The position numbers and the translations under genes are program-made. Below the pieces are notes generated by a model. The model was not told where the DNA came from, did no database searches, and saw only the letters and a list, made by a program, of their open reading frames with translations. From Bryum argenteum (lineage: Eukaryota; Streptophyta; Bryopsida; Bryales; Bryaceae), in assembly GCA_037043015.1 (NCBI GenBank), contig JAWJUS010000012.1, positions 40,001-104,000 on the forward strand: a DNA stretch of 64,000 bases, read 5' to 3'. Positions 33,170 to 50,822 of the stretch are shown in pieces (positions within the stretch are counted from its first letter, which is position 1; every line of letters begins with the position of its first letter).

Positions 33170-34611
33170 AAAAAAATTATTAATTACCAAAATAGATTTA
33201 AAAAAATAAAAAAAAAAAAACCCAAATTTTCTAAAAACTAATCTAGAAATTAAATTGAAAATTTATAACATTTTTTCAAAATTTTATACTGAAATTATAA
33301 ATAATTACAAATTAATTTTTAATAATTTTTGCAAAAATTTAGTAAATTGTTCTAAAAACTTATTTTTAATTTAATAAATTATTTTATTATAAAAAAAAAA
33401 ATAAATTTAAAAAAATAACAAAAGTTATAGTTAATCAACTTTTTATTAAAAAAAAAAAAAAAAAACTTTGATTACTAAAAAAAAAAAATAAATATATTTA
33501 TTATAATTTTCATCAATCTATTTTAATAGACGAAAAAAATAAGTAAAAAGCGATTTAAATTTTTTACTGAGAAAAAAAAAAAAGTTATTATTTTTTTCTA
33601 ATAAAATAAATTTTTAAATAAAAAAATTTAATTATACAATGGTTTACTAAATTAAAAAAAAAACTATTTATATATTTTATACAAGCTTTTTACCCGTCTC
33701 AAAAAAATTAAAAAAAAAAATTAATAAAGTTTCAAAAAAACTTTTTTTTTTTTCTTTAAAAACTACAAATAAAAAAAAAAAATTCAAATTTTTTTTTTTT
33801 TAAATAAAAATATTTTATTAGAGGAAAGAACATTTAATATTTATTATAAATTAAACATAGATTTTTATTTTAATAAATATTAATTAATAATTTTCTTATT
33901 AATTATTTTAATAATAATAATAATCAAATTTATGCAAAAATTTTTAATAACATTTTTTTATACCAATATGGCAAAATAAAAAATTTCATTTTAATTCTAT
34001 AAAAATACCTAATAAAGTTTTATTAAATTCGTCATTTTCTAAATCAGATACACTAAAGTTATTAAATTTTTATATTATTCTAATTTAAGTTATATAAAAA
34101 AATTTAAATTTTTATTTAAAAAAATAATAATAATAATTTAATGTATAAAAAATTAATAAAAAGTATAGCTATAAAAAAAAATTTATCTAAAAAGCAATTA
34201 ACTTTTTTTTATAAAAATTAAATAAAAATTTAAATTTCGAATCACAAATTTACAAAACTTTTTATTCAAAAAATTTAAAAATTTAATTCTCAGAAATTAA
34301 TTTTTTTAAAAATTTGATTTAAATAAATTATTTATTTTTTTAATTAGATTTAATTTTAGTTTTTATAAAAAAAAAATCAATTCAAAAAGTTTAAATTTAA
34401 ATAAAAATACGCATATAAAAGAAAGAAAAAAAGTTTATCAAATAAATAATTTTGAAAATTTTTTACTTTCTGAGTTTTTTAGCAAAATTAAAAACGAAAA
34501 TAATCAAATAGTTAATTGGACTAATAAATTATTTAGTATAAACTCTAATTCTAAAAATAATTTAATAAATATTATTTTTAGAAAAATATAAATAATAATA
34601 TAATTTTAATA
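33170..34611 (+). pseudogene. ycf2: ycf2 middle region, frame destroyed
   Basis: No frame is open for long here. Stops and long A or T runs (for example a run of 17 A near 33450) are frequent. Fragments still look coding: from about 34384 to 34590 one frame reads on as NTHIKERKKVYQINNFENF and continues to SKNNLINIIFRK. It then hits a stop in a different phase from the C-terminal ORF at 34612. The spacing equals that of a normal gene, so this is the eroded centre of ycf2 and not an insertion. Confidence 0.7.
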
Positions 34612-37600
34612 ATGAAAAAAATATCTATATTATCCTCTTTTTCAATAAATTCTATTACATTAATTTCACAAATTAAAATACATAAGTTTAAAAAATTATT
34701 AAAGTGGGATTTATTTGAAAAATATATACTATGGTTTTTTACTTTTAAATGGTGGAAATATTTTAAAAACATAAATTTAAATTTATGTTTAAAATTATTA
34801 TTAAATATTAATGATAAATTTAATTATATTTTGCCAAACATTTTGCAAAATAAAAAAAAAAAACTAGAAGATTTATTCAAAAATATATTATTTAATTTAA
34901 TAAATAAAATTATTGGTAATTCGTTTGAAATTTGGAATTTACGCTTATTAAAACAAATTTATAAACAGCCTCTTAATCAACAAATTATATGTCCATCTTT
35001 TTCTTTAAATTTTATTATTAAATGGAATAAACAGTATATAGCAACTGTAAGCTTTATTATTTTTATTTATTTTCTTTTTAAAAAATATTTTTCCAGTTTA
35101 TTAGGTTCAGATTATTTTGAACTATGGAAATATTTTGAAATAATTCAATCTTTAATAGATTCTTCACGTGGAAAATATTTAAATAATTTAATGCATAATA
35201 ACTTAGTACAATTTACTAAAGCAGAAAATCTACTAATGCATTTTTTTAGAAATTTAAAACATTATATAAAAAATGTAAAATTTTATTTATTTACGAAAAA
35301 AAAATTAAACACATTATTAATTAACAATAAAGGATTAGATCTTTCTCGCAGAGAACAAAAATTATTAGTTCAGTCTTTAATAACTAACAAAAGCATTGAA
35401 CAATATAAATCAAAATTAAATTATAATAATAATTCTATAAGGTTTCAATTTGATAATCCAATTGTAAAACAATACAAATTAAAAAATTATTTAGAAAATT
35501 TGACAGAAAATTATCAAAAAAATTTAATAAATTATCCATTTGATCAATTTTATTTAGCAGAAAATTTAGTTTTTTTATCTTTATGGCAAAAAGCGACTTC
35601 TTTACATAGCTTATGGAAAATTAATACTTTAAAATCAACTTTTTATAACAATTTTTACAAAAAACCTGTTCCACTTGAATTAAGACTTTTTTCTTCAAAA
35701 GGAATTTTATTAATAGGTTCATTAGAAATTGGACGTTCTTATTTGGTTAAAAATATAGCAGCAAATTCTTTTGTCCCTTTAATAAAAATATCTATAAATA
35801 AACTTTTATATAATAAACCAGACATTCTAACTGACAGCTGGATGAATATTTTAATGGAAAGTTTACGAAGATTAACTCTTATTTTAGAATTAGCAAAAAA
35901 ATTATCTCCATGTATAATATGGATGCCAAATATTCATGAACTTAATGTAAACCGTTCAACTCAAAATGTAGAATCTGATCCAACTTTTTTACTTGGTATT
36001 TTTTTAAAATATTTTCAAACTAGTTTTAATAAAAAAAACACTCACAATATCATAATTGTTGGTTCAACTCATTTTCCTAAAAAAGTGGATCCTGCTTTAA
36101 TTTCTCCAAATAGATTAGATCAATTAATAAATATTCGAATGTTTAATGGTTTACAAAGAAAAAAAAAAATTTCAATTTTATTATATAATAAACATAGTGA
36201 ATATTTTTATTCAAAAAACAAAAAATTAAGTATTAATGAATTTGGATATAGAACCATAGGCTATAATGCACGCGATTTAGCAGGACTTATTAATGAAATT
36301 TTATTAATTAGTTTGGGCCAAAATAAATTCATAATAGAAAAAAATATTATACGATTAGCTTTTCATAGACAAGCTTTAGGTTCTACCTATACAAATAACA
36401 AAATGAATTGTAAGCAAAATTATGGGATAGTTTTTTATAAAGTTGGAAAAATTATTGTACAAAATTTATTTATCAAAAACTCATCTAAAAATCCTTTATA
36501 TTTTGGTAACGATTTATGGAAAAAAAAATTTTATTATTTATCTAAATGGTATTTAGAACCTTCAAATTTTGAATCAGCAATAAAAGAATTTATTATTTTA
36601 CCTCATATTTTAGGTTGTTTAGCTGGATTGGCTGCTCGAGATTCGTGGTTTATATTAAAAAATAAACCAGATAATTTAATTTCACTTGATAAATATGCTG
36701 AAAATGATTTTTATTTAGCTTGTAATATTTTAGAAAGCCTTTTAAAAGAATTTTCATGGCTAGAAATATTTGAAAAAGAAAGTATTAATAAAAAAAAGAA
36801 TTTTAATTTTCAGTTTCAATCAAAAAATCCTTTACATATGATTAAAAAAGGACTTTTTTCAATAATAAATAAAAATACGAAAAATAATAAATCTCTTAAT
36901 CAAAAATTTTTGTACAAAAAAGAACTTTATCAATTAACTAGTAATATAACTTGGGCTCCTAAAATATCTCGTCTTAATTTTGTTCGTACGAGTTTATTTA
37001 ATTGGATAAATAGACCTAATGAATTAAAAATTACATATAATTTTGATTTTTCAAAAAAAAAAGAATTTAATGGTTCACAAAAAAATTCTCAATTTTTTGA
37101 AATTATTCAACACAAAATAAAAGAACAACTTCCTTATGAAAGGGTTTTATCCCGCATAAGACGAAGAAATGTACAAGAATTAGAATTTCAATTAGAAAAT
37201 ATTTTATTAGAAGAAAAGTTTGGAATTTTAGGCTTTTCCCGATTATTTACAGAATATAGAATAGAATCTCGATTATCTAATAATCCTATGTTATTTATTG
37301 GAGGACGCTTTCTTTGGGATCCTACTGGTTTATTATTTCGAAATCATCACTTTATTTTTTCACGTCAAAATTTAGTTATAGATGAAGAAATGCTAAGAAG
37401 ATTATATGTTACTTATGGAGCAAGAAGAGAACGAGAAAAATCTCGTTCAAGTCAAAAAATTAAACAATTTTTTCTTCATCGTGGGTATGGTCGAGATTCC
37501 ATAAATGATTTTTCAATAAATTGGTGGAATCAATTACCTTTTATTGAAAAAAATAGTTTTGAAAATTTTAAGCGTATTGAAAAAATTGGTGTTCAATTAA

Positions 37601-37902
37601 AACGCCCACAAGTATTTACTCCTGTATATTTATATCAGCGTTGGTTAATTGAAAATCCACTAGAAAATATGACTCGTTTTGAATTATTAAATAATCAACA
37701 AAGATGGTTAAAAATAAATAATTTATTATTTAACGATTCTTTTATTTATTCTACTCTTTTAGAAATTTATAAATACTTATTAAAATTTTTTATTTTGCAT
37801 CAAAGTTTATTGAATGAAATGACAAAAATATTACTTAAAAATAAATGGCTTTTTCAAAACGAAATTGACTATTTTATTAATAAATTAAACAAAATAAATT
37901 AA
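34612..37902 (+). CDS. ycf2: ycf2, C-terminal open part (1096 codons)
   Basis: C-terminal half of Ycf2. It holds the degenerate AAA ATPase core: Walker A-like GILLIGSLEIGRSYLVKNIA, Walker B-like PCIIWMPNIHELNV, and the following VGSTHFPKKVDPALISPNRLD. The end is well conserved (GFSRLFTEYRIESRLSNNPM, FIGGRFLWDPTGLLFRNHHF). A 1096-codon frame this rich in A/T would not stay open without selection, which argues that the C-terminal domain is or was recently under constraint. The ATG at 34612 is simply the first in the frame; no clear ribosome-binding site precedes it. It could be a separate cistron or the tail of a frameshifted gene. Confidence 0.8.
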   Translation: MKKISILSSFSINSITLISQIKIHKFKKLLKWDLFEKYILWFFTFKWWKYFKNINLNLCLKLLLNINDKFNYILPNILQNKKKKLEDLFKNILFNLINKIIGNSFEIWNLRLLKQIYKQPLNQQIICPSFSLNFIIKWNKQYIATVSFIIFIYFLFKKYFSSLLGSDYFELWKYFEIIQSLIDSSRGKYLNNLMHNNLVQFTKAENLLMHFFRNLKHYIKNVKFYLFTKKKLNTLLINNKGLDLSRREQKLLVQSLITNKSIEQYKSKLNYNNNSIRFQFDNPIVKQYKLKNYLENLTENYQKNLINYPFDQFYLAENLVFLSLWQKATSLHSLWKINTLKSTFYNNFYKKPVPLELRLFSSKGILLIGSLEIGRSYLVKNIAANSFVPLIKISINKLLYNKPDILTDSWMNILMESLRRLTLILELAKKLSPCIIWMPNIHELNVNRSTQNVESDPTFLLGIFLKYFQTSFNKKNTHNIIIVGSTHFPKKVDPALISPNRLDQLINIRMFNGLQRKKKISILLYNKHSEYFYSKNKKLSINEFGYRTIGYNARDLAGLINEILLISLGQNKFIIEKNIIRLAFHRQALGSTYTNNKMNCKQNYGIVFYKVGKIIVQNLFIKNSSKNPLYFGNDLWKKKFYYLSKWYLEPSNFESAIKEFIILPHILGCLAGLAARDSWFILKNKPDNLISLDKYAENDFYLACNILESLLKEFSWLEIFEKESINKKKNFNFQFQSKNPLHMIKKGLFSIINKNTKNNKSLNQKFLYKKELYQLTSNITWAPKISRLNFVRTSLFNWINRPNELKITYNFDFSKKKEFNGSQKNSQFFEIIQHKIKEQLPYERVLSRIRRRNVQELEFQLENILLEEKFGILGFSRLFTEYRIESRLSNNPMLFIGGRFLWDPTGLLFRNHHFIFSRQNLVIDEEMLRRLYVTYGARREREKSRSSQKIKQFFLHRGYGRDSINDFSINWWNQLPFIEKNSFENFKRIEKIGVQLKRPQVFTPVYLYQRWLIENPLENMTRFELLNNQQRWLKINNLLFNDSFIYSTLLEIYKYLLKFFILHQSLLNEMTKILLKNKWLFQNEIDYFINKLNKIN

Positions 37903-37950
37903 AAGTTACTTTCTTTTTTTTTATTTAATAAAAAAATTAAATATATTAAC

Positions 37951-38001
37951 AAAAAGAAATTATATTAAAAAATACTGTTTTTTTTAATATAATTTCTTTT
38001 T
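37951..38001 (+). terminator. hairpin after ycf2
   Basis: 22-bp perfect arms (37951-37972 and 37980-38001) with a 7-nt loop, 48 bp after the ycf2 stop. It may serve ycf2 and the converging trnD cluster. Confidence 0.6.
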
Positions 38002-38139
38002 ATTAAAATTTAAAAATTTTTTATTTGATAATAAAATAAGAAAAGGGTTATTTAAATTAATTTAATAAAAAATAGAGAAAAATATTAATAAAATTTGATT
38101 AAGTTATTTAATTCATTTAATTCATTTATATTAAATATA

Positions 38140-38213
38140 CGGGATTGACGGGACTCGAACCCGCAACTTCCGCCTTGACAGGGCGGTGCTCTAACCAATT
38201 GAACTACAATCCC
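38140..38213 (-). tRNA. trnD-GUC: tRNA-Asp (GUC)
   Basis: Minus strand: acceptor GGGATTG, D-arm GTTCAATTGGTTAGAGC, anticodon loop CTGTCAA (GUC), T-arm CGGGTTCGAGTCCCG. Last gene of the trnE-trnY-trnD group. Confidence 0.95.
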
Positions 38214-38387
38214 TACAAATATATATAGATTTATTATGTCGATCTAAAAAGGTTTATGTCAAATTAATATAATAAGAAGTAATAAACTTTTTTTTTATTT
38301 GAAATTATAAAAAAAATTCTATTAACTTAAAAAATAAACAAAATAAAAAATATGTAAAATTTTTTATTTATAAATTTTGATAAACTT

Positions 38388-38469
38388 TGGGCCGAGCTGG
38401 ATTTGAACCAGCGTAGGCATTGCCAGCGGATTTACAGTCCGTCCCCATTAACCGCTCGAGCATCGACCC
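38388..38469 (-). tRNA. trnY-GUA: tRNA-Tyr (GUA)
   Basis: Minus strand class II tRNA: GGGTCGATGCTCGAGCGG start, anticodon loop CTGTAAA (GUA), variable arm, T-arm GCTGGTTCAAATCCAGC, end CTCGGCCCA. Confidence 0.95.
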
Positions 38470-38586
38470 AAAAAGATAAAAATAATAAATTAGACTAATA
38501 AAGCCTTTTGTTATTCTTTTTTCTTTTTTAAATTTTTTATAAAAGATTTGACGTAATAATGAAGTATTATAAACATTTTTTCGTAA

Positions 38587-38659
38587 TACCCCCAGGGGAA
38601 TTCGAATCCCCGTCGCCTCCTTGAAAGAGAGGTGTCCTAGGCCACTAGACGATGGGGGC
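38587..38659 (-). tRNA. trnE-UUC: tRNA-Glu (UUC)
   Basis: Minus strand: GCCCCCA/TGGGGGT acceptor, D-arm GTCTAGTGGCCTAGGAC, anticodon loop CTTTCAA (UUC), T-arm CGGGGATTCGAATTCCCCT. In plastids this tRNA also supplies glutamate for tetrapyrrole synthesis. Confidence 0.95.
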
Positions 38660-38674
38660 TTAATCCTCATATTT

Positions 38675-38703
38675 ATGTTACTTAATTCTTTATTTACTGT
38701 CAA
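38675..38703 (-). promoter_or_regulatory. promoter of the trnE-trnY-trnD cluster
   Basis: On the minus strand, TTGACA (38698-38703), a 17-bp spacer and TAACAT (38675-38680), ending 15 bp before trnE. It matches the known position of a plastid-encoded polymerase promoter for this cluster. Confidence 0.7.
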
Positions 38704-38903
38704 TAGTTAATAATATGCTTCATTTTTTACATTATAAATAACTATATAATTTTTTTAAGAAATAGTAAATTAAAAAAGCTTTAAACTTTCTAAAAATTAA
38801 ATAAATTTTCAATTTAACCTTAATTAGTAAAATTTAAGTTGACAAATATATCTTTTTTATCACAAACTAATTTATATTTATTTTTAAATAATTAACTAAA
38901 ATG

Positions 38904-38975
38904 GCCCTTTTAACTCAGTGGTAGAGTAACGCCATGGTAAGGCGTAAGTCATCGGTTCAAATCTGATAAAGGGCT
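38904..38975 (+). tRNA. trnT-GGU: tRNA-Thr (GGU)
   Basis: Acceptor GCCCTTT/AAAGGGC, D-arm ACTCAGTGGTAGAGT, anticodon loop ATGGTAA (GGU), T-arm ATCGGTTCAAATCTGAT. Lies between trnE and psbD. Confidence 0.94.
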
Positions 38976-42030
<3,055 letters not shown>

Positions 42031-42055
42031 TAATAAAAAAACAAATTAGTTATTA

Positions 42056-42087
42056 ATATGGCTCGACTTTTTTTAGTCGAGCCATAT
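42056..42087 (+). terminator. psbC 3' stem-loop
   Basis: 13-bp perfect arms (ATATGGCTCGACT / AGTCGAGCCATAT) around a T loop, 25 bp after the psbC stop and upstream of the converging trnS-UGA. Confidence 0.8.
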
Positions 42088-42134
42088 AGAACTTAATTTT
42101 TTTATAAAAAACATTTATCTGACAAAAAATTTAA

Positions 42135-42233
42135 AGGAGAGAGAGGGATTCGAACCCTCGATAGTTTTTAAAAACTATGCCGGTTTTCAAGACCGGAGCC
42201 ATAAACCACTCGGCCATCTCTCCTATTTTTTTT
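42135..42233 (-). tRNA. trnS-UGA: tRNA-Ser (UGA)
   Basis: Minus strand class II tRNA: GGAGAGA/TCTCTCC, D-arm GGCCGAGTGG, anticodon loop CTTGAAA (UGA), T-arm GAGGGTTCGAATCCCTC. The variable arm (ATAGTTTTT/AAAAACTAT) is long for this tRNA. Confidence 0.94.
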
Positions 42234-42432
42234 AAGTAAAAAAAGTACTAAGGTCATTAATTATAATTATATAATAATAAAGCCTTATTTAACAATATTC
42301 TTACATAAATAAAAAGTAAATATTTTTTGAATTAAAAAAATTTGAAATATTTTAGTTTAGTAAATAAATAATTACTAGAAAAGGATTAACGGTATAATTT
42401 AATTTATTTTTTTAACTTGGAGAACCACAACC

Positions 42433-42621
42433 ATGACTATTGCCTTTCAGTTGGCTGTGTTTGCATTAATTGCTATTTCGTTTCTTTTAGTAATTGGTGT
42501 ACCTGTCGTGCTTGCCTCTCCTGATGGTTGGTCAAGTAGTAAAAATGTTGTGTTTTCAGGTGCTTCATTATGGATTGGCTTGGTTTTTTTGGTTGGTGTT
42601 CTTAATTCTTTTATATCATAA
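42433..42621 (+). CDS. psbZ: photosystem II protein Z (Ycf9)
   Basis: Two-helix photosystem II subunit that stabilises the contact between core and antenna. The 62-aa product starts [20 protein letters not shown] and has the conserved [17 protein letters not shown] loop. Length is as in the family. A TTGGAGAAC motif precedes the start. A GC-rich hairpin with a T run (42679-42767) follows. Confidence 0.97.
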   Translation: MTIAFQLAVFALIAISFLLVIGVPVVLASPDGWSSSKNVVFSGASLWIGLVFLVGVLNSFIS

Positions 42622-42678
42622 AACTTTATCTCGTTTCTAATAAAATAATAAATAAAAGAAAGTAAAACGTTTTCACTT

Positions 42679-42767
42679 CCCTCCCTTCGTAGACCTTATA
42701 TTCTAAGTTTTAAAAAGCATTTTATACAAGATAAAAAAAATATTTTCTACTAGGGAGGGTTTTTTTT
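42679..42767 (+). terminator. psbZ 3' inverted repeat and T run
   Basis: CCCTCCCT (42679-42686) and AGGGAGGG (42752-42759), followed by eight T. The arms are 65 nt apart, so the fold is plausible but not certain. Confidence 0.5.
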
Positions 42768-42823
42768 AATTATAATAATTTATTATTTTTATTATTTAGT
42801 AATAAAAATAATACAATAATGAA

Positions 42824-42852
42824 TTGACTATATTCAAAAAAAAATATATATA
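42824..42852 (+). promoter_or_regulatory. promoter of trnG-GCC
   Basis: TTGACT (42824-42829), a 17-bp spacer and TATATA (42847-42852), ending 31 bp before trnG-GCC. Confidence 0.6.
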
Positions 42853-42883
42853 TAAGTTTGTACATATATATATAAATATCACT

Positions 42884-42954
42884 GCGGGTATAGTTTAATG
42901 GTAAAATTCCTCCTTGCCAAGGAGAATATGCGGGTTCGATTCCCGCTACCCGCC
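42884..42954 (+). tRNA. trnG-GCC: tRNA-Gly (GCC)
   Basis: Uninterrupted: GCGGGTA/TACCCGC acceptor, D-arm TAGTTTAATGGTA, anticodon loop TTGCCAA (GCC), T-arm GCGGGTTCGATTCCCGC. Its T-arm and acceptor are identical to those of the split trnG-UCC. Confidence 0.96.
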
Positions 42955-43136
42955 TTTGGATTTGTAAGATTATTATAACAAGAGAATTAATTCTAAATTT
43001 AAAATTAGTTGAAAAAATAAAAAAATTAAAAAAAAAATGATGAATTAAAAGTTAATTCTTAATATTCTTCATTTATTTAATTATAAATATTATAAAAGTT
43101 ACTATATTTGTTTTATATTTTGGCTACAAATAAATT

Positions 43137-43210
43137 TAGCGGAGACGGGATTTGAACCCATGACCTCAAGGTTATGAGCCTTGCGAGCTACCAGGCTGCT
43201 CTACCCCGCG
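43137..43210 (-). tRNA. trnfM-CAU: initiator tRNA-fMet (CAU)
   Basis: Minus strand: CGCGGGG start with an unpaired first base (initiator trait), D-arm AGAGCAGCCTGGTAGCTC, anticodon loop CTCATAA (CAU), T-arm TGGGTTCAAATCCCG. Confidence 0.95.
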
Positions 43211-43271
43211 TCAAACTATCATAACATATTTATAACTGATCAAACAATGACTTTTTTATTTATTCGTGAAA

Positions 43272-43313
43272 CCCCCTAACTTGAATTAGAATTTAAATTT
43301 TTTAATTAGGGGG
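43272..43313. terminator. hairpin between trnfM and rps14
   Basis: CCCCCTAA (43272-43279) and TTAGGGGG (43306-43313), downstream of rps14 on the minus strand. Probable rps14 3' structure. Confidence 0.5.
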
Positions 43314-43358
43314 CTTTTTAATTATAGTTTTTCTTTTGTTCATGTCTCTGCAAAATTT

Positions 43359-43661
43359 TTACCAACTGGATTTTGTTAGTCCAGGTAGAAAACATGCATG
43401 AGCCATTTCTCTTAAGACATGTCTAGATAAACCAAAATCACGATAATTTGCTCTAGGCCGTCCGGTTAAAAAACAGCGACGATGAAGTCTTGTAGGTGCA
43501 CTGTTACGTGGTAAAGTTTGTAATTGTTTTTGAAATTCCCATTTTTCATTTAAAGATAAAGTTTCCTTTATTTTTTTTTTAATAAATTGGCGAGAATTTT
43601 GGTATTTTTTTTCTAATCTTTGTTTTTTTTTTTCTCTTTCAATAAGACTTTTCTTTGCCAT
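43359..43661 (-). CDS. rps14: ribosomal protein S14
   Basis: Plastid 30S protein S14. The 100-aa product starts [20 protein letters not shown] and contains the conserved [20 protein letters not shown] and [18 protein letters not shown]. It has one Cys, so it is the zinc-free form normal for plastids. It lies downstream of psaB, with which it is usually co-transcribed. Confidence 0.97.
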   Translation of the reverse strand: MAKKSLIEREKKKQRLEKKYQNSRQFIKKKIKETLSLNEKWEFQKQLQTLPRNSAPTRLHRRCFLTGRPRANYRDFGLSRHVLREMAHACFLPGLTKSSW

Positions 43662-43795
43662 AATTTTTTTATTTAATAAGTAAAATATTTGTTTTAATTA
43701 AAAATGGTGAAATAAGTGAAAATTTTGTTTAAATTTTTTTAGCTTTTTTTTTCATCTTATTTTATTCTGTTATATTACTTTGTATTTTGTCTATC

Positions 43796-43839
43796 GAATA
43801 GGAGAAATTTTAGTTTTAAAATTAAAATCTCTCCTATTC
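43796..43839 (-). terminator. inverted repeat after psaB
   Basis: 22-bp arms (43796-43817 and 43818-43839) with two mismatches and no loop, between psaB and rps14. Likely an mRNA processing or 3'-end structure. Confidence 0.6.
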
Positions 43840-43876
43840 AATAAAAATAAATAAAATTTATTTTATTTAATAATTA

Positions 43877-46099
<2,223 letters not shown>

Positions 46100-46106
46100 C
46101 TAGCCA

Positions 46107-48407
<2,301 letters not shown>

Positions 48408-48622
48408 TTAATAGTAAACTTCTAAAAGAAATCTATTATTTTATTATTTAACTTTTTTCTTTTTTTCTTCAGTTTAAAACTGGTGCAACTATAATACAGA
48501 AGTTACTTAGGGCAGGTATTCAAATTTATTATGACACATCTTTAAGGTGCTTAATGGACCATATCAATTCCAATTATATTTTTAGTAAAAAAAATTTCAA
48601 TTTCTATTATATGATACTTTTT

Positions 48623-50493
48623 TTATTTAAAACGGCCTGTTACTTTCAGCCAATTTTGTGCTTCAATATAATTGCTTGGAGCAAGCGAAATAGCTTGTTT
48701 CCAATATTCTGCTGCTTGGTTAAACCAAGCTTCAGATGTTTCAAAATCTTCTTGTTGAATAGCCTGTTCTCCTCGGTTGAAATAGGTAAAAGCACCTTCC
48801 CTCAAAACCGTACATGAGAGTTTCCTGCCTCATACGGCTCACTTAATTAAATTTACTATATTATTACTTATATTATTACGGAATTAAATTAATTATTTGA
48901 TTAAAAAAAAATATGCAAATTATTGATTAATAATTAATATTTTTTAATTATAATAGGTTTATAATAAAAAGTTTTATAGTAAAAAATTAATTAATGAAAT
49001 AAGTTTTAAATAAAAGAAAAAAACTATAGTTTTTTTCTTTTATTTTTATCTTTTCTCCTACAAAAAAAAATTTAAGGAACTATCTTATTTGTAATTAAAT
49101 TTTTTGAGTATTTAATTATTTATTTATAAAAAATACTTTATCTCTTTAGGATCTAAGACTACACCGCTGCTTATTTAATTGTTATTTAATTCAACTTTAT
49201 TACATAAGTGACTTTTATTAAAACAGATTTTTATAGGATCATAATACTGTATGTTATGGTGCTTTTTTAATAAATTAAAGTACATTATCCATAGAGCTTT
49301 TAGACTTTTATTTATTTAAATCTTTTTTTTATTTTTAGATTTATAATGCTTTTTTATTTATACAGCTAATAAAAATCTTTTTTAGTGATTTTTATGTAAT
49401 AAGTCTCCACTTTTTTATTTAAAATTATGGTAGTTTTTACTAAAAAATATATATTTTATCGATAGTCGCACGTAATGACAGATTACAGCCATATTATTAA
49501 AAGCTTGTGGTAAAGATGGATTCCGTTCTAAAGCTTGAAAATAATATTCTAAAGCTTTTGCATGTTCTCCATTACTTGTATGAATAAGACCTATGTTATA
49601 TAGTATATAACTTCGATCATAAGGATCGATTTCTAAACGCATAGCTTCATAATAATTTTGTAGAGCTTCCGCATATTCTCCTTCAGATTGAGCTGACATT
49701 CGTTACGATCGTTTATATATTAAAACTTCGTTTCAAAACCGTACATGAAATTTTTATTTCATACGGCTTCTCTTATTTATTCTATAAAAGGGATTAATCT
49801 TTAAATTTATAAAAAATTTACCCAATATAATAAAATACCAAGGACTAGTTTTCTTAAAAAAATAGCTAGCCATCCGTTCTTTAAAAAGGATTTTTATTTT
49901 AATTTCAAATTGAATTTTTAAGTTTTTCTTTGTTCTTAATACTTTGTTTCTTAAAGGATTAGCTTTTTTCGACAATCTCCGATGGTTATATGAGTACCCA
50001 ATTTACAAACGAGATGGATTTTTGTTTTTCTAACCATGAATTTATTACTAATTAATTTTTACTATTGAGTATAAATTTTTTTATTTTACGAAGTATTTGT
50101 GTTGTCGATTTCTACACGTAAGGCTTTTCCAATTATGTATGCTTGTAGAATAAAATAAAAACTATAGCTTTAACCTTTTGCTTACTACTTTAATTTCTAA
50201 AAAATTAAAGCATTCAAGGCTACATCAATCGAGGGTACACGACAGAAGGAATTTTTTTTCTAAATTAACCTTCACTAAGTATAAGTTTCATGTAATTAAA
50301 TATTTTCATGTTTTTTTCCCTATTCCCTATTTAAAAAAATCCTGTAAAGGTTCAAAAATCAAATCACACCATCTCTATAATAACTAAAAGCTTCTTTTTC
50401 CCTTTGTGTAGTCGGAATTATTCGTAATAAAATGTCTGCAACAATTGTAAAAGTTTTATCAATAAAATTATCGTTTTTTTGAGATCGAGGCAT
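48623..50493 (-). CDS. ycf3: photosystem I assembly protein Ycf3, two introns
   Basis: TPR-repeat chaperone needed to assemble photosystem I. On the minus strand, exon 1 is 50370-50493 ([20 protein letters not shown] to AFSYYRD), exon 2 is 49472-49701 ([20 protein letters not shown] to MAVICHY) and exon 3 is 48623-48775 ([20 protein letters not shown] to WLKVTGRFK), giving 168 aa. All four splice sites fit GTGYG/AY and restore the conserved YYRDGMSAQSEG and ICHYRGEQAI joins. TPR units are visible as [24 protein letters not shown] and [14 protein letters not shown]. It lies upstream of psaA in the same direction. Confidence 0.95.
48776..49471 (-). other. group II intron 2 of ycf3
   Basis: 696-bp intron on the minus strand, starting GTGCG (at 49471) and ending AAC. 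Domain V is at about 48801-48840. Small ORFs here are chance. Confidence 0.85.
49702..50369 (-). other. group II intron 1 of ycf3
   Basis: 668-bp intron on the minus strand, starting GTGTG (at 50369) and ending TAAC. Domain V is at about 49733-49770. It contains no maturase gene. Confidence 0.85.
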
Positions 50494-50688
50494 AAAAAAT
50501 TATGGGAAATTTCTAATATTCCCTTTTATTTGAGAATAAATCCATTAAAAATAGTTTTTATAATTTCTTTATTTAATATAAATGTATATATATTTAATAT
50601 TTTAATAAATTTATTTTATTAATTATAAAGAACTAAAAAACTTGCTATTCTGTAAACTTATAATTTAAAATCACATAAAAACATTTTA

Positions 50689-50775
50689 GGAAAGATGGCC
50701 GAGTGGTCGAAGGCGTAGCATTGGAAATGCTATGTATACTTTTGTTTACCGAGGGTTCGAATCCCTCTCTTTCCT
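50689..50775 (+). tRNA. trnS-GGA: tRNA-Ser (GGA)
   Basis: Class II: GGAAAGA/TCTTTCC, D-arm GGCCGAGTGGTCGAAGGC, anticodon loop TTGGAAA (GGA), variable arm, T-arm GAGGGTTCGAATCCCTC. Confidence 0.95.
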
Positions 50776-50822
50776 TGCAAATTTTTATTCTGGATATAAT
50801 TACAAATACCTTTAATTGTTAA

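Noticed and set aside
31238..37902. Reading the two ycf2 ORFs as two unrelated new genes
   Set aside because: Each matches a different part of one Ycf2 protein, and the total span equals a normal ycf2.
38368..38703. 111-codon minus-strand ORF
   Set aside because: It runs through trnY-GUA, trnE-UUC and their promoter, so it is a chance frame over tRNA genes.
49754..50387. Short ORFs of 73 (minus) and 69 (plus) codons inside ycf3 intron 1
   Set aside because: They have no ribosome-binding sites or family resemblance, and the region is accounted for by the intron.
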